DNA of 64,000 bases from Archegozetes longisetosus. Its lineage: Eukaryota; Arthropoda; Arachnida; Sarcoptiformes; Trhypochthoniidae. The DNA lies in the NCBI GenBank assembly GCA_018873245.2, contig JAEMBT020000006.1, positions 10,853,855 to 10,917,854 on the forward strand, given 5' to 3'. How positions within the stretch are numbered: position 1 is the stretch's first letter; each line of letters begins with the position of its first letter. The translations under genes and the position numbers were made by a program. The notes under the pieces are model-generated. The model saw only the letters and a list, made by a program, of their open reading frames with translations, was not told the origin of the DNA and made no database searches. Positions 44,901-57,766 of the stretch are shown here, in pieces.

Positions 44901-47437
44901 TCACAATATTCCATGTAACTTCAATTTTGAAAGGACATTTCACTAGACGCTGATTAAACTACAAACATCTTAAGAAGTAGATTAAAACATTCCGAAATCT
45001 AGGTCCTTTTTATTACTTGTATACTATTTCATTTCTTTCTATTATATAGGACTTGAGATAAAATGGTTTATATCTATTTCTTAAGCTTAAACTTAAACTC
45101 AGAAAATACTGATATACATTTGGCTCAAAGTTAAAAAACTTTAAAGTGCAGAGCAATTGATTAATATTGCGCTATTTATGTAATAAAATCGTTGAATATT
45201 CCTTCTGTGTGACCATTTAAAACTTTCTTTTTGGTCATCACAGAGGAATCGAACCGCAGTGACTCTTTTGGCACTAATTTAAGCGCTCTATCGGCGTTAA
45301 ACCATAAAACTCATGAAAAAGCTCTAAAATTATTCTAATTTACGAACGAAATAGTGCAAATAAATGTCTTCTGATAATAACTGTAGCACTCGCGATAAGA
45401 AATCTATTCATTTTTCAATATATATTTCGCAACTTTCAACATAAATTTAAAAAATGGGGGAAAATATTATCTGAGCTATTTCTGGTTAATTTTCTAGATT
45501 TCTGACTTTACATTCAAGGATGCTTCGGACAACCTGTGATTGGATACTTAGTGCATATTTTAAAAGTGATTTTTATGCATACTGTTAATATGGTTGAATA
45601 GTTTAAAAATTTTATAAATTTATAAGTTATGAAACAAATGGACAAACCATTAGAAATATTTCAAATTGTAGGTTTACTTTAGCAATCTTTAAAAATTAAA
45701 TACTAATAATCTTTAACACTAATGAATATAACATTTAGTTCTTATCAATATACTATATTTGAGTTGATACAATTTGCAAACCATAACTTTGAATATGTCA
45801 AAAAAAATTCAAATTCTTAAGTTATAGAATTATCCCTAAAAATATTTGTTTAATTTTTCTTCGTTTAATTAACATAATTTTAGCGCTATTAGCATAGTCC
45901 TGGATTTTGGATTTAGTATCGAAAGAGCGCTTAAAGTGCTCTTTCGACGCTAATTAGGGCCAAAAGAGTTTCAGCCGAACCGGACTAATTTAAATTTTTT
46001 CAGTCTGATACATAAAATTGATTAAAATGCCTTTTTCAACCTAAAAATTAGCTACTATTTCTTAATTTTGAGGATACGCCACTTTAGTATGTTCAAGTGA
46101 AATACAATATTTAGATGAAACAAAGCACTGAACTAAAAAATGTATTGAACTGTGTGCGAAAAACTCACACACAGAACAACCAAAAACAACAAAATAAGTA
46201 AAATGAAGTTCAATTTTTTCACATGAAATTTTAGGATATTTTGGCTAAATTCATTATATTTTTATAGAACGATTTATAACGAATAGTATGTTAGTAATTT
46301 ATATTATACAAAAAAACTTTATGTTGTAATTAATAAATATGAAAGCTTTAACTTAATAAAAAGTAAACAGTTAATTTATTTATAGTAAGACGAGTTTCAG
46401 TGAAATTTAAAAGTGCTAAATCCTACATGTTTTTGCTCGCGACAGTACGTTAAGCTTTCATGAAGCAGAAGAGCTGTGACTGAAGTTCATTCCTCAAAAT
46501 TGATCACTTAATCCTAATCAACAATAGGACGAGGAAAACTATGAAAAATTTCAAAATTATAAACTTCTATTATTACTTTAACTGTAACTTATGTCTCAAA
46601 CTAAGCTTTATCTTTTGTTATTTAAAAATTTGATTTAGTATTGATCTATGAAGTGCATTAAAGTGCAACAAGATTTAGCTGTCAATAATTATGAGTCTTG
46701 AGGTCTAGATAGGTTTCATTATACAAAGTCTCATACAATGCATTTGTTATCACTAATGAAGAGTATAGGCTCGAAATAATCGTAACCTGAGCCTGAGCTT
46801 ATAGACTTGAAAAACTCTCAAGCCGAGCCTAGAGCCTATACGCTTCTTTGGTTATCACCTTAAAGAAATATAACGTTTGTTAGCATGTCTTAGTACAAAG
46901 CCTTATCAAATAGACACTCGCGTTAATGCAAAATTAGATTCTATGGAGAAACTCACGTTAACTCAACAGAAAATGATTTGCCTATAATTGCTTGTAATTA
47001 AGAAATTTTGTGGCAAAGCTAATTGTCAACTTAATATTAGTTTGTTTCAATAATAATTTTAAAACAATTTGAACACTAATGACTCTTCTTTTTTATGAAA
47101 TTATTGCTACAATTATGAATATATATTCTATTTCTGCAATCAATAAACGATTTTCCATAAGAATATTGAGCAAACATAATTAAACTCGATCATGCGTTAT
47201 TGAATATCTAATATAATCATATTCATGTGAAGTAATAATTGAATTATGCAATTGTAGTATTGATTTAGGTTTCCACCACATACTTCGATTGTTAAATAAT
47301 ATGGTATAAATAGATAGTATGAAATGCAAAATACTTTCTTCATGTTAAGTGCTGTTTATATCAATACTGTTTACAACGTACAAACATAATTATAGTTCTG
47401 TATTGTTGTCATGAAACTGAGAATCAAAACTACAATA
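44901..47437. other. 2.5 kb without a supported gene
   Basis: AT-rich. Two copies of a short repeat in opposite orientation lie at 45225-45300 and 45915-45985; the second contains a 27-base inverted repeat with a 9-bp perfect stem (CGAAAGAGC...GCTCTTTCG). Nothing else is supported. Confidence 0.45.
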
Positions 47438-47612
47438 CAGTAATACTTCAATGCAGTTAACCTCTTTATAGTGAGTGCTTGTTATAATGGAAAACAATAG
47501 TCTACTGCCGACATACACCAACTAATGCTAAATAATCCGTTTATAGTGAACCCTCATTTATTGTCAAATGTTAACTATCTGTGCAACTATTCATTATATT
47601 GAATTACTACTG
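47438..47612. mobile_element. 175-bp pogo-type MITE
   Basis: Ends CAGTAATACTTCAAT and ATTGAATTACTACTG are inverted with two mismatches and flanked by TA (47436-47437, 47613-47614). Internal words such as CCTCTTTATAGTGAG and TTATAATGG are typical of pogo-like terminal regions. No coding. Confidence 0.75.
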
Positions 47613-47733
47613 TATATTGATATAAGTGGCCTATAAAGGCTTTCCGACAAATTCAATGATTATATACTATATTAATGCGAATAAAAAAGAGAGAATTTCT
47701 TTTTTTCTTTTTGGATGTAAGTTGACTTGAAAA

Positions 47734-49253
47734 ATGCGTTCGCGGTTTTGTGTAAACTTCACTTCAGGAATTCCTGTCTCATTCAACAACGATATTTCAT
47801 ATACTGATAGCTTGAACTTTTCAGCTGAATTCTGGCAGCCGTTCATTGATCTAACTGGAGATAATGAAAGTATGGTTGTTTGCGGTCCATTTCTAGGGAT
47901 TGCTATCGAGGTTTCAAAGTTCTTGAAATCAGAGTAAGTTCGGAGAAAAATTGCATGAGTTAATGATAGATAGTTTACAATTACTTTAGGCTGACTTATG
48001 TGAGAACTCCGAGCGGAGAATTCTATGAAGACTTCGATATGATGGGCAATCGAATTACTAATATGCTATTAACTCCTTTTCCTCCAATGAGTATAAATTT
48101 AACAAATGTTTCTCAACATATGCAACTTTCTCGATCCATCGGTGATGTGGCCATGATTAGTATTCTTTCATCCAAAGAACCTATCCATTCATTGTTTCAT
48201 TTGATAAATATATTTAATTACGAGATTTGGTTGTGTACTATTGTTTCATACATTATATTTTCGTGTTTAAGCGCACTGATTAGTGATGAATCGGACTTCT
48301 TTTTTGATTATTTAGCGGTAGCTTTGCGTCAGACTATGAAGAAACTGTATCGAACACAAAGAACGGCTAAAATATCTATAATTTGGTTTTATGGTACAAT
48401 GATATTGATGTGGGCTTTCTCTGGAATGCTATTGACATTTTTAGTCTTGCCCACACCTTATTCAAAAATTGACTCCATGTATGAATTGGCGCAAAGAAAC
48501 ATCAAATTTACAGTTTTTGAAGGAGAAAACGCTTATGAATATATTAACGACCCGAGAGAGCCTTATTATCAAATGTTTTTCAATCGATGCGTTGTTGAAG
48601 ATCCAGAAAACGATGTTAAGGAAGAGTGGGAGAAAATTATTTTTGATAAGATATCGAAAGGAACTCACGCATTAGTTAGTGATCAGCTATTTCTTGATTA
48701 TTATTACGCTACAAAACTATTAAATTATTCAAACTTGCATCGATCGGAATCAAATCAATTAGTTCTACCATATTTCATGCCATTAGCTAGACACAATTCT
48801 CAACAATTAGCTCATACAATAAATATAATGTAAGAATGTCTCAGATCTATTTCACAATCTTTCTAAAGTTGGTTCTTCCACAGAATTTGTAGACTCGTTG
48901 AAAGTGGTATATACGAGAATTGGCTTAAAGATACTTTAGATAGTAATAACGATGCAGTCAGGTTAGGATTTGTCGAAAAAGTAGACAAAAAATATGAATA
49001 CTTGCCACTTCTGCTCAATCACTTCAAAAGCATATTTTATGTGCAAATCGTAGCATTAATGTTGTCGATAATCGTCTATATTTTAGAAGTAATTCATTTA
49101 AGATTAAGATTAGCATATAAACTACGTCTAGCAAAGAAAAGAACCTATTATGGGCGTAGAGTTCATAAAACAGTAGGTATCGCGAGCGTTCTTAATACGC
49201 ATAAAATTAAACGATATAATACAATTTTCATCAAACAATCAATTCATTCATGA
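47734..49253 (+). CDS. Ionotropic receptor (glutamate-receptor-like channel)
   Basis: Exons 47734-47933, 47990-48829 and 48884-49253 (introns 54-56 bases) give 469 residues. Three membrane segments are visible: IWLCTIVSYIIFSCLSALI, IIWFYGTMILMWAFSGMLL after a loop of about 35 residues that would hold the pore, and FYVQIVALMLSIIVYILEV near the C-terminus. The ligand-binding halves lie before TM1 and between TM2 and TM3. The order matches arthropod ionotropic receptors, which act in chemosensation. There is no signal peptide or amino-terminal domain at the chosen start, so an upstream exon may be missing. AATAAA follows at 49266-49273. Confidence 0.8.
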
Positions 49254-49503
49254 ATTTGACATTTCAATAAATAAAACAATTGATGCAGCTTTTCATAACT
49301 GTAAGTAAAACTTATTTTTGTAGCTAATTCGAAATATTTGAAGGAAATGTTTAAAACTTAAGAACATTTTTTACTAATACAATACTAGCTCTAAGAATAA
49401 ATAATTGAATAATAAATTCGTATTTATATTAATGCAAAAATAACAGCTATTCAGCAAATATTAGACTAACTTTTGATGAAATAGTTTGTAGACTTAAAAA
49501 AAG

Positions 49504-50683
49504 TTAACTTTCAGGAGAAGAGGAGTCATCAGATGAGTCGTGTATTAGTTTAATGAATTGTTTCTTTCTTTGTTCGATTAACTTTTTTCTGTACTCTTTC
49601 TGTTGAGATCTCATCCTATTAACTAAGTTATCGATCAGATTATCTAGAACTAGAGCTCTGTTTTGGCTCACAATGCGTTGTCGACATACAGGACACTCCT
49701 GATTGCGGCCATTCGAATGTTTCCACTGCTCAATACATACCAAGCAGAAAGTGTGCGAACAGTTCAGGTTAACGGCTTCTACAAATAACTCATGACATAT
49801 CGTACAACTCAGTTCTGTGTTTAATATTTCCTCTATTTCTCTATTGATTACATCGTTTTCAGGCTTTACTTCTGTTGCTTTCATTACTTTTCTATTACTT
49901 TCGCTGCCATCACTTCTATCAGAGGTTTTTCGTTTTGAGGATTTACCAGTTTCTTTAGATAATCTGTTTGCATCTTCAGAGCAATTTTGGTACAAGTTCT
50001 CACTTCCTGAGACTGATTTTGAATTCAGATCAATGTTTGAGAGACGAGAACAATATGAGTGATCGCTCGGCAAATAATTGTTCACAAATTGATAAATAAA
50101 TTCAGTTTTGTTTAGTGGACCCAATGAAATTTGATCACCATTTTTGAGGCAACACGGAATAAAAGCAGATAATTGTCGGCCATTAACGAATAATCCGTTT
50201 GTACTCTATTGTGAAAAATAGTAATAATAATAAATAATTAGTCGGCAAATGAATAATTGTATCCTAAACAAGACTTACCTCTAAGTCAGTGATGAACCAA
50301 TGATTGTCGATATATTGAAAGATAGCGTGTTTTCTTGAAATTTCAATGGATTTAATGTTAAAGTCGCAATGACGATCTCTGCCAACAACAAATTGATTTT
50401 GGTTTCTCAGAATCACTGAGTTGTAACTCATTTGATTATCGTTCAAACTACTTGATTCTCTGTTTCTTATTGATTTAGTACGTATTAAAACAGATGTTGG
50501 TCTTGTCGTCATGTTTACGAATGGATTTTCATTAATATTAAGCGGTAACTTATATCGGTTTTTACAATTAGATACAATTGAATCAATTGAGAGCTTGCGA
50601 GTGTGACTAAATGCGTCAAATAATTTAAATGACGAAACATTTAGAAGCTGACCTAATGCTCTAAACTCTGATTGGTTTGTCAT
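49504..50683 (-). CDS. RNF8: RNF8-like FHA-RING E3 ubiquitin ligase
   Basis: Exons 50683-50279 and 50205-49504, separated by a 73-base intron in phase 0, give 368 residues. The FHA domain (about residues 85-165) contains VVGRDRHCDFNI, SRKHAIFQY and DLESTNGLFVNG, the phosphothreonine-binding signature. The RING (about 269-309) is C3HC4: CTICHELF, CSHTFCLVC, then CPVCRQR. Only a basic tail follows, as in RNF8; CHFR would have a long cysteine-rich C-terminus. RNF8 is recruited by phosphorylated MDC1 and ubiquitinates chromatin at DNA breaks. It is shorter than human RNF8 (485) mainly in the linker. Confidence 0.85.
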
Positions 50684-51318
50684 ATACAGTAAAACCTGCC
50701 TAACTATGACGCGCGCTCAAGTGCTTCTAAAATGACGATATAAAAATTGCATTGAAAAGCATGACTTAATTATTATAAACTTTTAAGAAGCACTTAACTA
50801 CATATTGTACTGTATAGAGAGTATTCACTTGAAATAGTGCTTTGTTTCGAATATCAGTTAAATCACTTTATTACTGATCTTTCACTGATTAGTGTTGATA
50901 AGAGTTAACTTCTAATAATGCAACACTTTTCAATGCAATCACTTGGAGTTCGTTTCAATTACGTTTGATTTACACTAACGACAAGATTTAGTTTTTGTAA
51001 ATTAATTATTTGAATCTTAATGACAAAATTGAATTAGTGGTTAATAATAAATTAGTTTTGATTAATTTTTGATCAAAAAGTGATGTTATGTCGTATATAT
51101 ATTTGGCGCCTAAAACTTTGAATAATCTGTTTATATGTTCAGGGCTATAACTATAAGTATTTAGTTCATAGTGAAAATACGATGACTGCCTCCCAGTGTG
51201 TATTAATCATTTTCAAGTCTATAACTTGTAATCAAATGATGCAATCGCTCAATACATAATAAAGAAACAGCTCTTTATTTACTTGTCAATTCAATTCAAT
51301 TGATCGGTATAGACTTGA
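50684..51318. promoter_or_regulatory. Divergent intergenic region between RNF8-like gene and MRE11
   Basis: 635 bases separate the two start codons, which face away from each other. No TATA near either start; AT-rich without a repeat. Both promoters must lie here or in upstream non-coding exons. Confidence 0.5.
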
Positions 51319-53302
51319 ATGATGTCTTGTGATAGCGCGAAATTCCGTATTTTGATTGCCAGTGACATTCATTTGGGATATAATGAAAGACATCACGAAA
51401 GAGGTATTCATTGATTTATCATTCAATCAGTTGTTTGTTAATTAAAACTTCAATTCAGGCAACGACTCGTTTCGTACGTTTGAAGAAGTGTTGAGTTTAG
51501 CCAAAGAGGAAGACGTCGACTTAGTACTATTAGGAGGAGATTTGTTTCACGCAAATAAACCATCGTTTGCGACGTTTCAGAAGACAATAGAATTGTTGCG
51601 CGAATATTGTTTTGGTAGTCGTCCGATTCAGTTTAGAATCGTTTCGAATCAAGACGAAAATTTTTCACATTATAATAACTTCAAATATGCCAACTATTTG
51701 GACGACAACCTTAACATATCTATGCCTGTTTTCACCATACATGGCAATCATGACGATCCGACTGGTACTAATCATGTCAGTTGTTTAGACTCACTCTCGA
51801 GTGCAGGCCTGATCAACTATTTCGGCAAATATACGAGTGTTGACGAAATACTTTTGACACCAATTTTACTACAGAAAGAAAATTGTAAAATAGCGTTATA
51901 TGGCTTGGGATCTGTTAATGAAGAACGACTTTATCGTATTGTAACCAAAGGCAATCTAAATTATTATATGCCTGAAACAGATGAAAACCAATGGTTCAAA
52001 GTGGTTGTTGTCCACCAGAACCGTATAAAACATGTGAACACTAAGTATTTGCCCGAAAGATTTTTGTCTCAATTGCCTGATTTGGTGATTTGGGGTCACG
52101 AACACGAGTCCAAGATTGAACCAGATTATAATGAGTCTGAAGGTTTCTTTGTATACCAACCTGGATCCACAGTCGCCACTTCTCTCTGTGAGGCAGAGGC
52201 AACGCCTAAACACTGCGGCATTCTTGAGGTCTTCTTCGATGAAGTTGAAGCGAAACCTAAATTTCGTATAACCACTAAAAGACTGAAAACTGTTCGACCA
52301 TTTTATTGGGATTCAATTGATATTCAAGACTTGATCAATAGAAGACAAATAGAAGAAAGGGAGGAGTCAATTGAAGAATATTGTAAAGAAAAAGTTAATA
52401 AAATGATTCAGCAGTCGAGACTCGAACACACTGGAGATAGACGTCAACCAAACCTTCCAATCATTCGTTTAAGACTTGAGTATACGGATGAGTTACAAAA
52501 GATTCATGTGTCGAAGTTTAGCTCACACTTCAACGGAAGAGTTGCCAATCCAACCGAAATCTTGTCTTATGTCAAACGAAAAGTCGATAGAAGTTATGAG
52601 GAGGACGGAAACATTGATTTAAATGAAATGAGAAATCTTTTAGACCAAGAAGTAATTGGCGAGCGTGTCAATATCGCTAATATTATTAAAGAATATTTTG
52701 ACCAAATTCAAGATCAAAAACTGAAATTAGGACTTCTTTCTGAGAATGCGCTCACTCTCGCAGTAACTGAATTAGTCGAAAAAGATTCACACGAAGCAAT
52801 CAGTGATGTGTTTGACGCACAAAAAGAAAAATTTAAAAGTTGTTTAATGGCTTTAGAAAATTTGAGAGTTGAAGATATAAAAGAAGAAATCAAGCGAATC
52901 AAAAATGAGAGCACGAATGAGAACGAGTCGCAAGATTTGGCTATAATTCTAGCTGAGAGTCGAAGCAAAAGTAGAACTAACATCAAAACTGAACAAAACA
53001 ATAGCGACAATGAGAATGATTCCGATTTTTCAAATGCAAACAATACAGTCTCAGACGGAGAAGCTGAGACCTCCGTTCAGTCTTCGGGACGTGGAAGGGG
53101 TCGCGGTAGAGGTCGTGGTCGAGGACGGGGTGATCTGAAGAAGAGTCCGGACTCGAAGTCTGTGAAAAGAGCGACTCAGAGTACTCTTGATGTAATGCTC
53201 CAACCGTCATCTTCACGATCAAGTCGAAGCAATTCGAGGGCATCATCTGCTAAAAGGCAAAGGACGGTCGAAACATATGTCATATCTGATGATTCAGATT
53301 AG
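51319..53302 (+). CDS. MRE11: Double-strand break repair nuclease MRE11
   Basis: Exon 51319-51403 and exon 51459-53302 with a 55-base intron give 642 residues. Two ATGs stand in tandem at 51319 and 51322. All five phosphodiesterase motifs are visible: SDIHLGY, LGGDLFHANKPS, IHGNHDDP, VVHQNR and WGHEHES; these bind two Mn ions for nuclease action. The C-terminus has an RG-rich box (SSGRGRGRGRG..., about residues 570-590, the methylated GAR motif) and an acidic/serine tail. MRE11 works with RAD50 and NBS1 in break detection and resection. AATAAA at 53319. Human protein is 708 long. Confidence 0.96.
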
Positions 53303-53825
53303 TTTGTGTTTGATTCGAATAAAAAATTGAGTTCATTTTTTTATGTTTTCAAATAATTTTTATAAGTATTAATCTACTGATGATTTTCAATCTATATTAA
53401 TGATAGTCAAAATGTTCTTCAGACTTGTAATATTAGTTAAAAGTAAATTATTTTTGAATTTTGGTAATAAATAAGTTTTGCTAATAAACTAATAAATTTA
53501 CTAATCAATATCATATTCAAATACTGGCTAGATATGAGGTAAGTCAATAAGTTCTCAGCCTATAATCTATTGACTGTAATACGTAAGATATCGAGAAATT
53601 ACTGACTAACCTATAGTAAAACAAACTTAAACAAATTTTCATGGGACAAAAGACATTCTGTTACGTCTGATAAATATATCTAAGATATAGCCATCCTCGA
53701 ACGATTATACTGTGTATATATAAGAAGCTTCACAGTTAGATGTTTGAATAATTCAAAAGATAACACTTTAGAGTAATAGTTCTCTCGAATTGAGTGCCTT
53801 TGTTTCAAACATTCAAATTGCAGAC
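53303..53825. promoter_or_regulatory. Intergenic; candidate TATA box of vanin copy 4 at 53715-53724
   Basis: TATATATAAG precedes the start codon at 53826 by about 110 bases, with CACAGTTAG as a possible initiator close by. No gene is seen in the rest. Confidence 0.35.
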
Positions 53826-55487
53826 ATGGTGTATAAAATAACTATCGTTTTATTAATTAACTTACTGAGTATTATTGCTAATTGCATTGATTTAGATTCA
53901 AGCAATGACTGTTTTAGAGCAGCCGTCTTTGAGCATGTCCCTCTTGGAAACTCTACAACCGATGATCCAAAAGTTATTATCGAGTCCAATCTTAATGTTT
54001 TCGATCAAATAGCATCGAAAGCATCGGATTTGGTGAGACATTAATTAAGAAAGTTTACTTATTTATTTAAACTAAACGTTAATTTATTTATGCAAAAAGG
54101 GTGCAAATATACTTTTGCTTCCAGAGGACGGAATTATAATCCCTAACTATCCGAGATCTGAGTTACCAGAATTCTTGGAACAAATTCCTGACCCTCTCGA
54201 TGGAAAGGTTTATAACCCATGTGAACAGAAAGAAAAATATGAATCGCGACCCATAACTTATCGATTGAGCTGTATGGCTAAGAAAAATAAAATGTATATT
54301 GTAGCTGATACAGGAGATATTGTTAAGTGTAATAATGCCACTGACCTCAAGTGTCCCAAAGAAGGTCACTATATTTTCAACACAGCTGTGGCTTTCGACT
54401 CAGATGGATATTTGGTTGCTAAATATCATAAAATGCATTTATTTTATGAGCTTAACTATAACGTTCCTCCGAAACCAGAACTAGTTTATTTCAATACTCC
54501 TTTTGGTAGAATGGGATTACATATCTGTTTTGATATTTTATTCAAACTTCCAGGTACTCAACTTGTCTCTGATTATAATGTGACAACAATGTTGTTCCCG
54601 ACCTGGTGGTTTGATGAGCTACCATTTGTATTTGCACCTCAAATACAACAGTCGTGGGCCATAACCAATAAAGTTAATCTTTTAGCTGCAAACATTCACC
54701 AACCTCAGTCAGGTCTCTATTCATATTTATTAAATATCAAGTTCATCAAAAAAATATTTCGTATGATTTGTTTTTTGTAATTCTAGGTACATTAGGAAGT
54801 GGTATATATTCTGGAGAAAGGGGTGCAATAGTTTATACCGATATTCCTGATGGAAAATCAAAATTACTTATAGCAGACATACCCATTCATAGTACAAATA
54901 CTAAAGCAAGGTGTTTGAGTAAACCTTTCAACAAAACTATTCCAATCGAGGCATCACAAGAAGTCAATACACAATATAAACACAAAGATATGAAACTGGA
55001 CGGTTTCGCTCTTATCAAGTTAAGCAATCAAAACGATTCATTTGATGTATGTGATAATGGATTCTGTTGTCAACTCAATTATTCAGTTGAGTCCGAACAA
55101 ACATTACAACACGAGTCGTATTGGTTTATGATTGCAAACAGGACAGGACATGGACTCGAATCGGAGCGTTATCCCATCTGTGAAGAAGTTTGTGGTATAG
55201 CTCGATGTGATTCTGGTTCATATTCTAGTTGTTATACTTTTCCGATTGAAACTCATAAAACTATATTCAAAAGTATTGAAATATCTGCAAAGTTCAGTAC
55301 TAAGTATTCATATCCAAGTGTGACAACTAATAACTTACAATTAGTGCCAACTAATAAGTGGAGTTATAAGAATGATGGCAATATTGGCTCTCAAGTCAGG
55401 CTAGATATCAACGGTTTTGAAAAACCAATTATGGCAGCAGGTTTATATGGAAGATGCTTTGATCGCGATCCTCCTTATAAACAGTAA
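53826..55487 (+). CDS. Vanin/biotinidase-like amidohydrolase, copy 4 (divergent)
   Basis: Exons 53826-54032, 54100-54712 and 54787-55487 give 506 residues. The signal peptide (about 20 residues) is followed by DCFRAAVFEH, Glu78 (LPEDGII), the KYHKMHL Lys and the HICFD Cys; the CCQLNY and cysteine-rich tail agree with copies 1-3. Overall it is clearly more distant, and it lies in the gene-dense half. Introns are short (67 and 74 bases) against several hundred in copies 1-3 (intron 1). The exon 2/3 border is 4 bases further downstream than in the other copies, yet the protein aligns without a gap. It may be the older, stable member. Confidence 0.9.
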
Positions 55488-55613
55488 CTATCATTCGAAA
55501 AGCTGATAGTTAAACATTACTCAACCCTTAGTCACGAATAAAATATTCAATCATCCGCTGTTATGAGAAAATAATTTTATTCATAATCTATAAAATCGGA
55601 TAATAAACAACTC

Positions 55614-57427
55614 TCAGAGTTTGATTAAAAATATTTTATCATTGCTTAAAACAAATATACTATCATTAACTGCATGAATACCAATAATAGATTGACAATC
55701 AGACAAATTGATAACATGCTGGCTCGCAACTGTTTGCAATTCTTTGCCAGTTTTTCTATTCCTGATTTCACTTTGTATACTATGCGGCTGTTTATAAACA
55801 TAGATATGTCTCGAACCATCAGCGATTGCAACAAAATTGAAATTATTTGGCGAAATAATGAATCGCGTATTGGTTTTGGAAGCCTGAACGTAACCGATGG
55901 CAGGAAAAGTTGCCAAATGTGTTACTCTGAATTGATTCAGATCTGGAGAACTTTCAGGTGCCCAAACCAATGCATCGACATCATGACGAACAACAAAATA
56001 TGGCAATTCATTGTTCTCAGCATTATTCGACTTCTTAGTTGGGATCATAAACAGCCATTGATTACCACTCAAGTTGATTTGATGAGAAATTAAGTGTGTG
56101 TTACCGTTAAAGCGACTGAAAATGAGCGATGTTTCCACATAATCGCACTCTTCGAGACCCATCGGATTATACATGTGTTCTGCAACTGATTCGCTTTCTA
56201 CACTTTGCGTATCGTTTGTTAAAAACTTAATTTTTGTTGAATTTCTTCCAACATATCGTGGTTAACGATTTCCATACAATTTTTATCACCTGTAATGAAC
56301 TCTTTCCAAACCCTTCCTTGATCCGACTTACCGACAGTTAATTCGAGCAACTGATAGTCTTGTTGTTGTTGTAAAGTCCAGGTCGAAGAGTTGACATCAA
56401 TCATATGACATAAATCCCCCTCTAACTGAATTTCGCCTTTTATTTTCACAGTAAGTTTCGATGGCTTGAAATCAACAAAAATATCACTTTTCGAGACATC
56501 AACTGGAAGTTTGAATGTAACAGAAACGTCTTCGAGTGATTGGTAGTAAGTATAAAATAGTTTGTCATCAGTTCCCGAGTTTGATTCAATATTCAATTGA
56601 TTTATGGGCTTTTCTGAGTCATAAACAAAAGTGAAATCTTTTTCTGAGACAACGCATAACATCGGACTTCCGATGAAATCAAAAGACACATATTTGGGCC
56701 AATCAGAGCCAACCAATCTTCGAGTTCTTTTAACAGTCCAAGAATCAGATTCGTTGCCATTTCCTGATATGGTAAACCAATTCAATACTGATATGAATGA
56801 ACTTTCAATTGAGCTCTTATCCAAATGATTGCTATCTTTGGGTCGTTTATCGATACAACACAAAATAAAGTCAATTTGTGTACAAGTGTTGTATAAATTG
56901 GTTGACTGACTGCAAACCAATTGAAACGGAGTTTTCAAATTGAATGCAGGATCGGTTAACGAAATGGTTGACATAAGAGTCCACGGCTGAGACGCAGAAC
57001 GACTCGGAGTCGACAGCAGATAAATACATGGGCTACTTTGGTTCGAATCTGAAATAATTGCTAATTCGTTGTCGGGAAAAGAGATTGTAACCAAACTTGA
57101 AGAATATTCTGGTATCGAATATACTAGTTGCGGTTTTGTCAGCTTTCCAGATGTTAATTCAATTGTTGCGCTAAAGACCTGACCAAATATTGAGACAAAA
57201 AATACACTTTTGGCACAAAATGGATCGTTAAATAAATGGTTAAAATGTGAGGCCATTGAGACGTGAAGATAACTATAGTCATCGTCAGATAACTTCAATT
57301 CAGCGACACTTTTGTCGATCGGTTGACAATAGGTGACAATCGGAGAAATTGATACGCGATAACAGTCAAAGTTGACGTTCAATAGATCGCGGTTTACGTT
57401 TAGGTCTATCATTATTGGACTATCCAT
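55614..57427 (-). CDS. NUDCD1: NudC domain-containing protein 1, with apparent frame break
   Basis: The first 402 codons (57427-56219) include a beta-rich N-terminal part (DSVFFVSIFG-like strands) and the CS/p23 domain (VSVTFKLPVDVSKSDIFVDF, then WTLQ...QLLELTVGK). The frame stops at TAA in AAGTTTTTAACAAAC (about 56217). In the neighbouring frame the protein continues at once (LTNDTQSVESESVAEHMYNP) to a stop at 55614, with NPMGLEECD and the typical C-terminal beta-propeller-like region. The whole, about 600 residues, fits human NUDCD1 (583). One base missing in the T run would explain it: assembly error, true mutation or recoding. NudC proteins act as HSP90 co-chaperones. Confidence 0.85.
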
Positions 57428-57766
57428 TTTGCTATCAAGTAATTGTTTAGTTAATCTACTATTCTATTACTAAACATTCAATTCATTTAATTTCACTTGC
57501 GTTTGTTTACGCTACAAACTATACTATTAACATAAATTACGTCCAACTCATGTCACGTTTCTTTGTATTGATTTGTGTTGTATTCGAATTGAATTGAGTG
57601 CTCAAAATAGTGACTTATTTTATGTTCAATATTTATCACCTTATTGCAAAATATTGTTTTTCGAATAAAAGTGCACATCTTTAGTTCATTTCTTTTGCTT
57701 TTAATTACTTTAATTTGTTTATTATTTAATACTAAAAGTTTATTTTCCAAATTCATATAATAAGAG
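57428..57766. promoter_or_regulatory. Bidirectional promoter region NUDCD1 / VPS72
   Basis: 339 bases between two start codons pointing away from each other. Both genes are housekeeping types. No TATA box stands at a suitable distance from either start. Confidence 0.6.

Noticed and set aside
45230-45310. tRNA gene on the minus strand
   Set aside because: Has a B-box word, but the T stem pairs at only about three of five positions and no acceptor stem or anticodon loop can be built.
56195-56223. 29-base intron explaining the NUDCD1 frame break
   Set aside because: GT...AG borders and the frame would fit, but 29 bases is about half of the shortest other intron in the window (54 bases).
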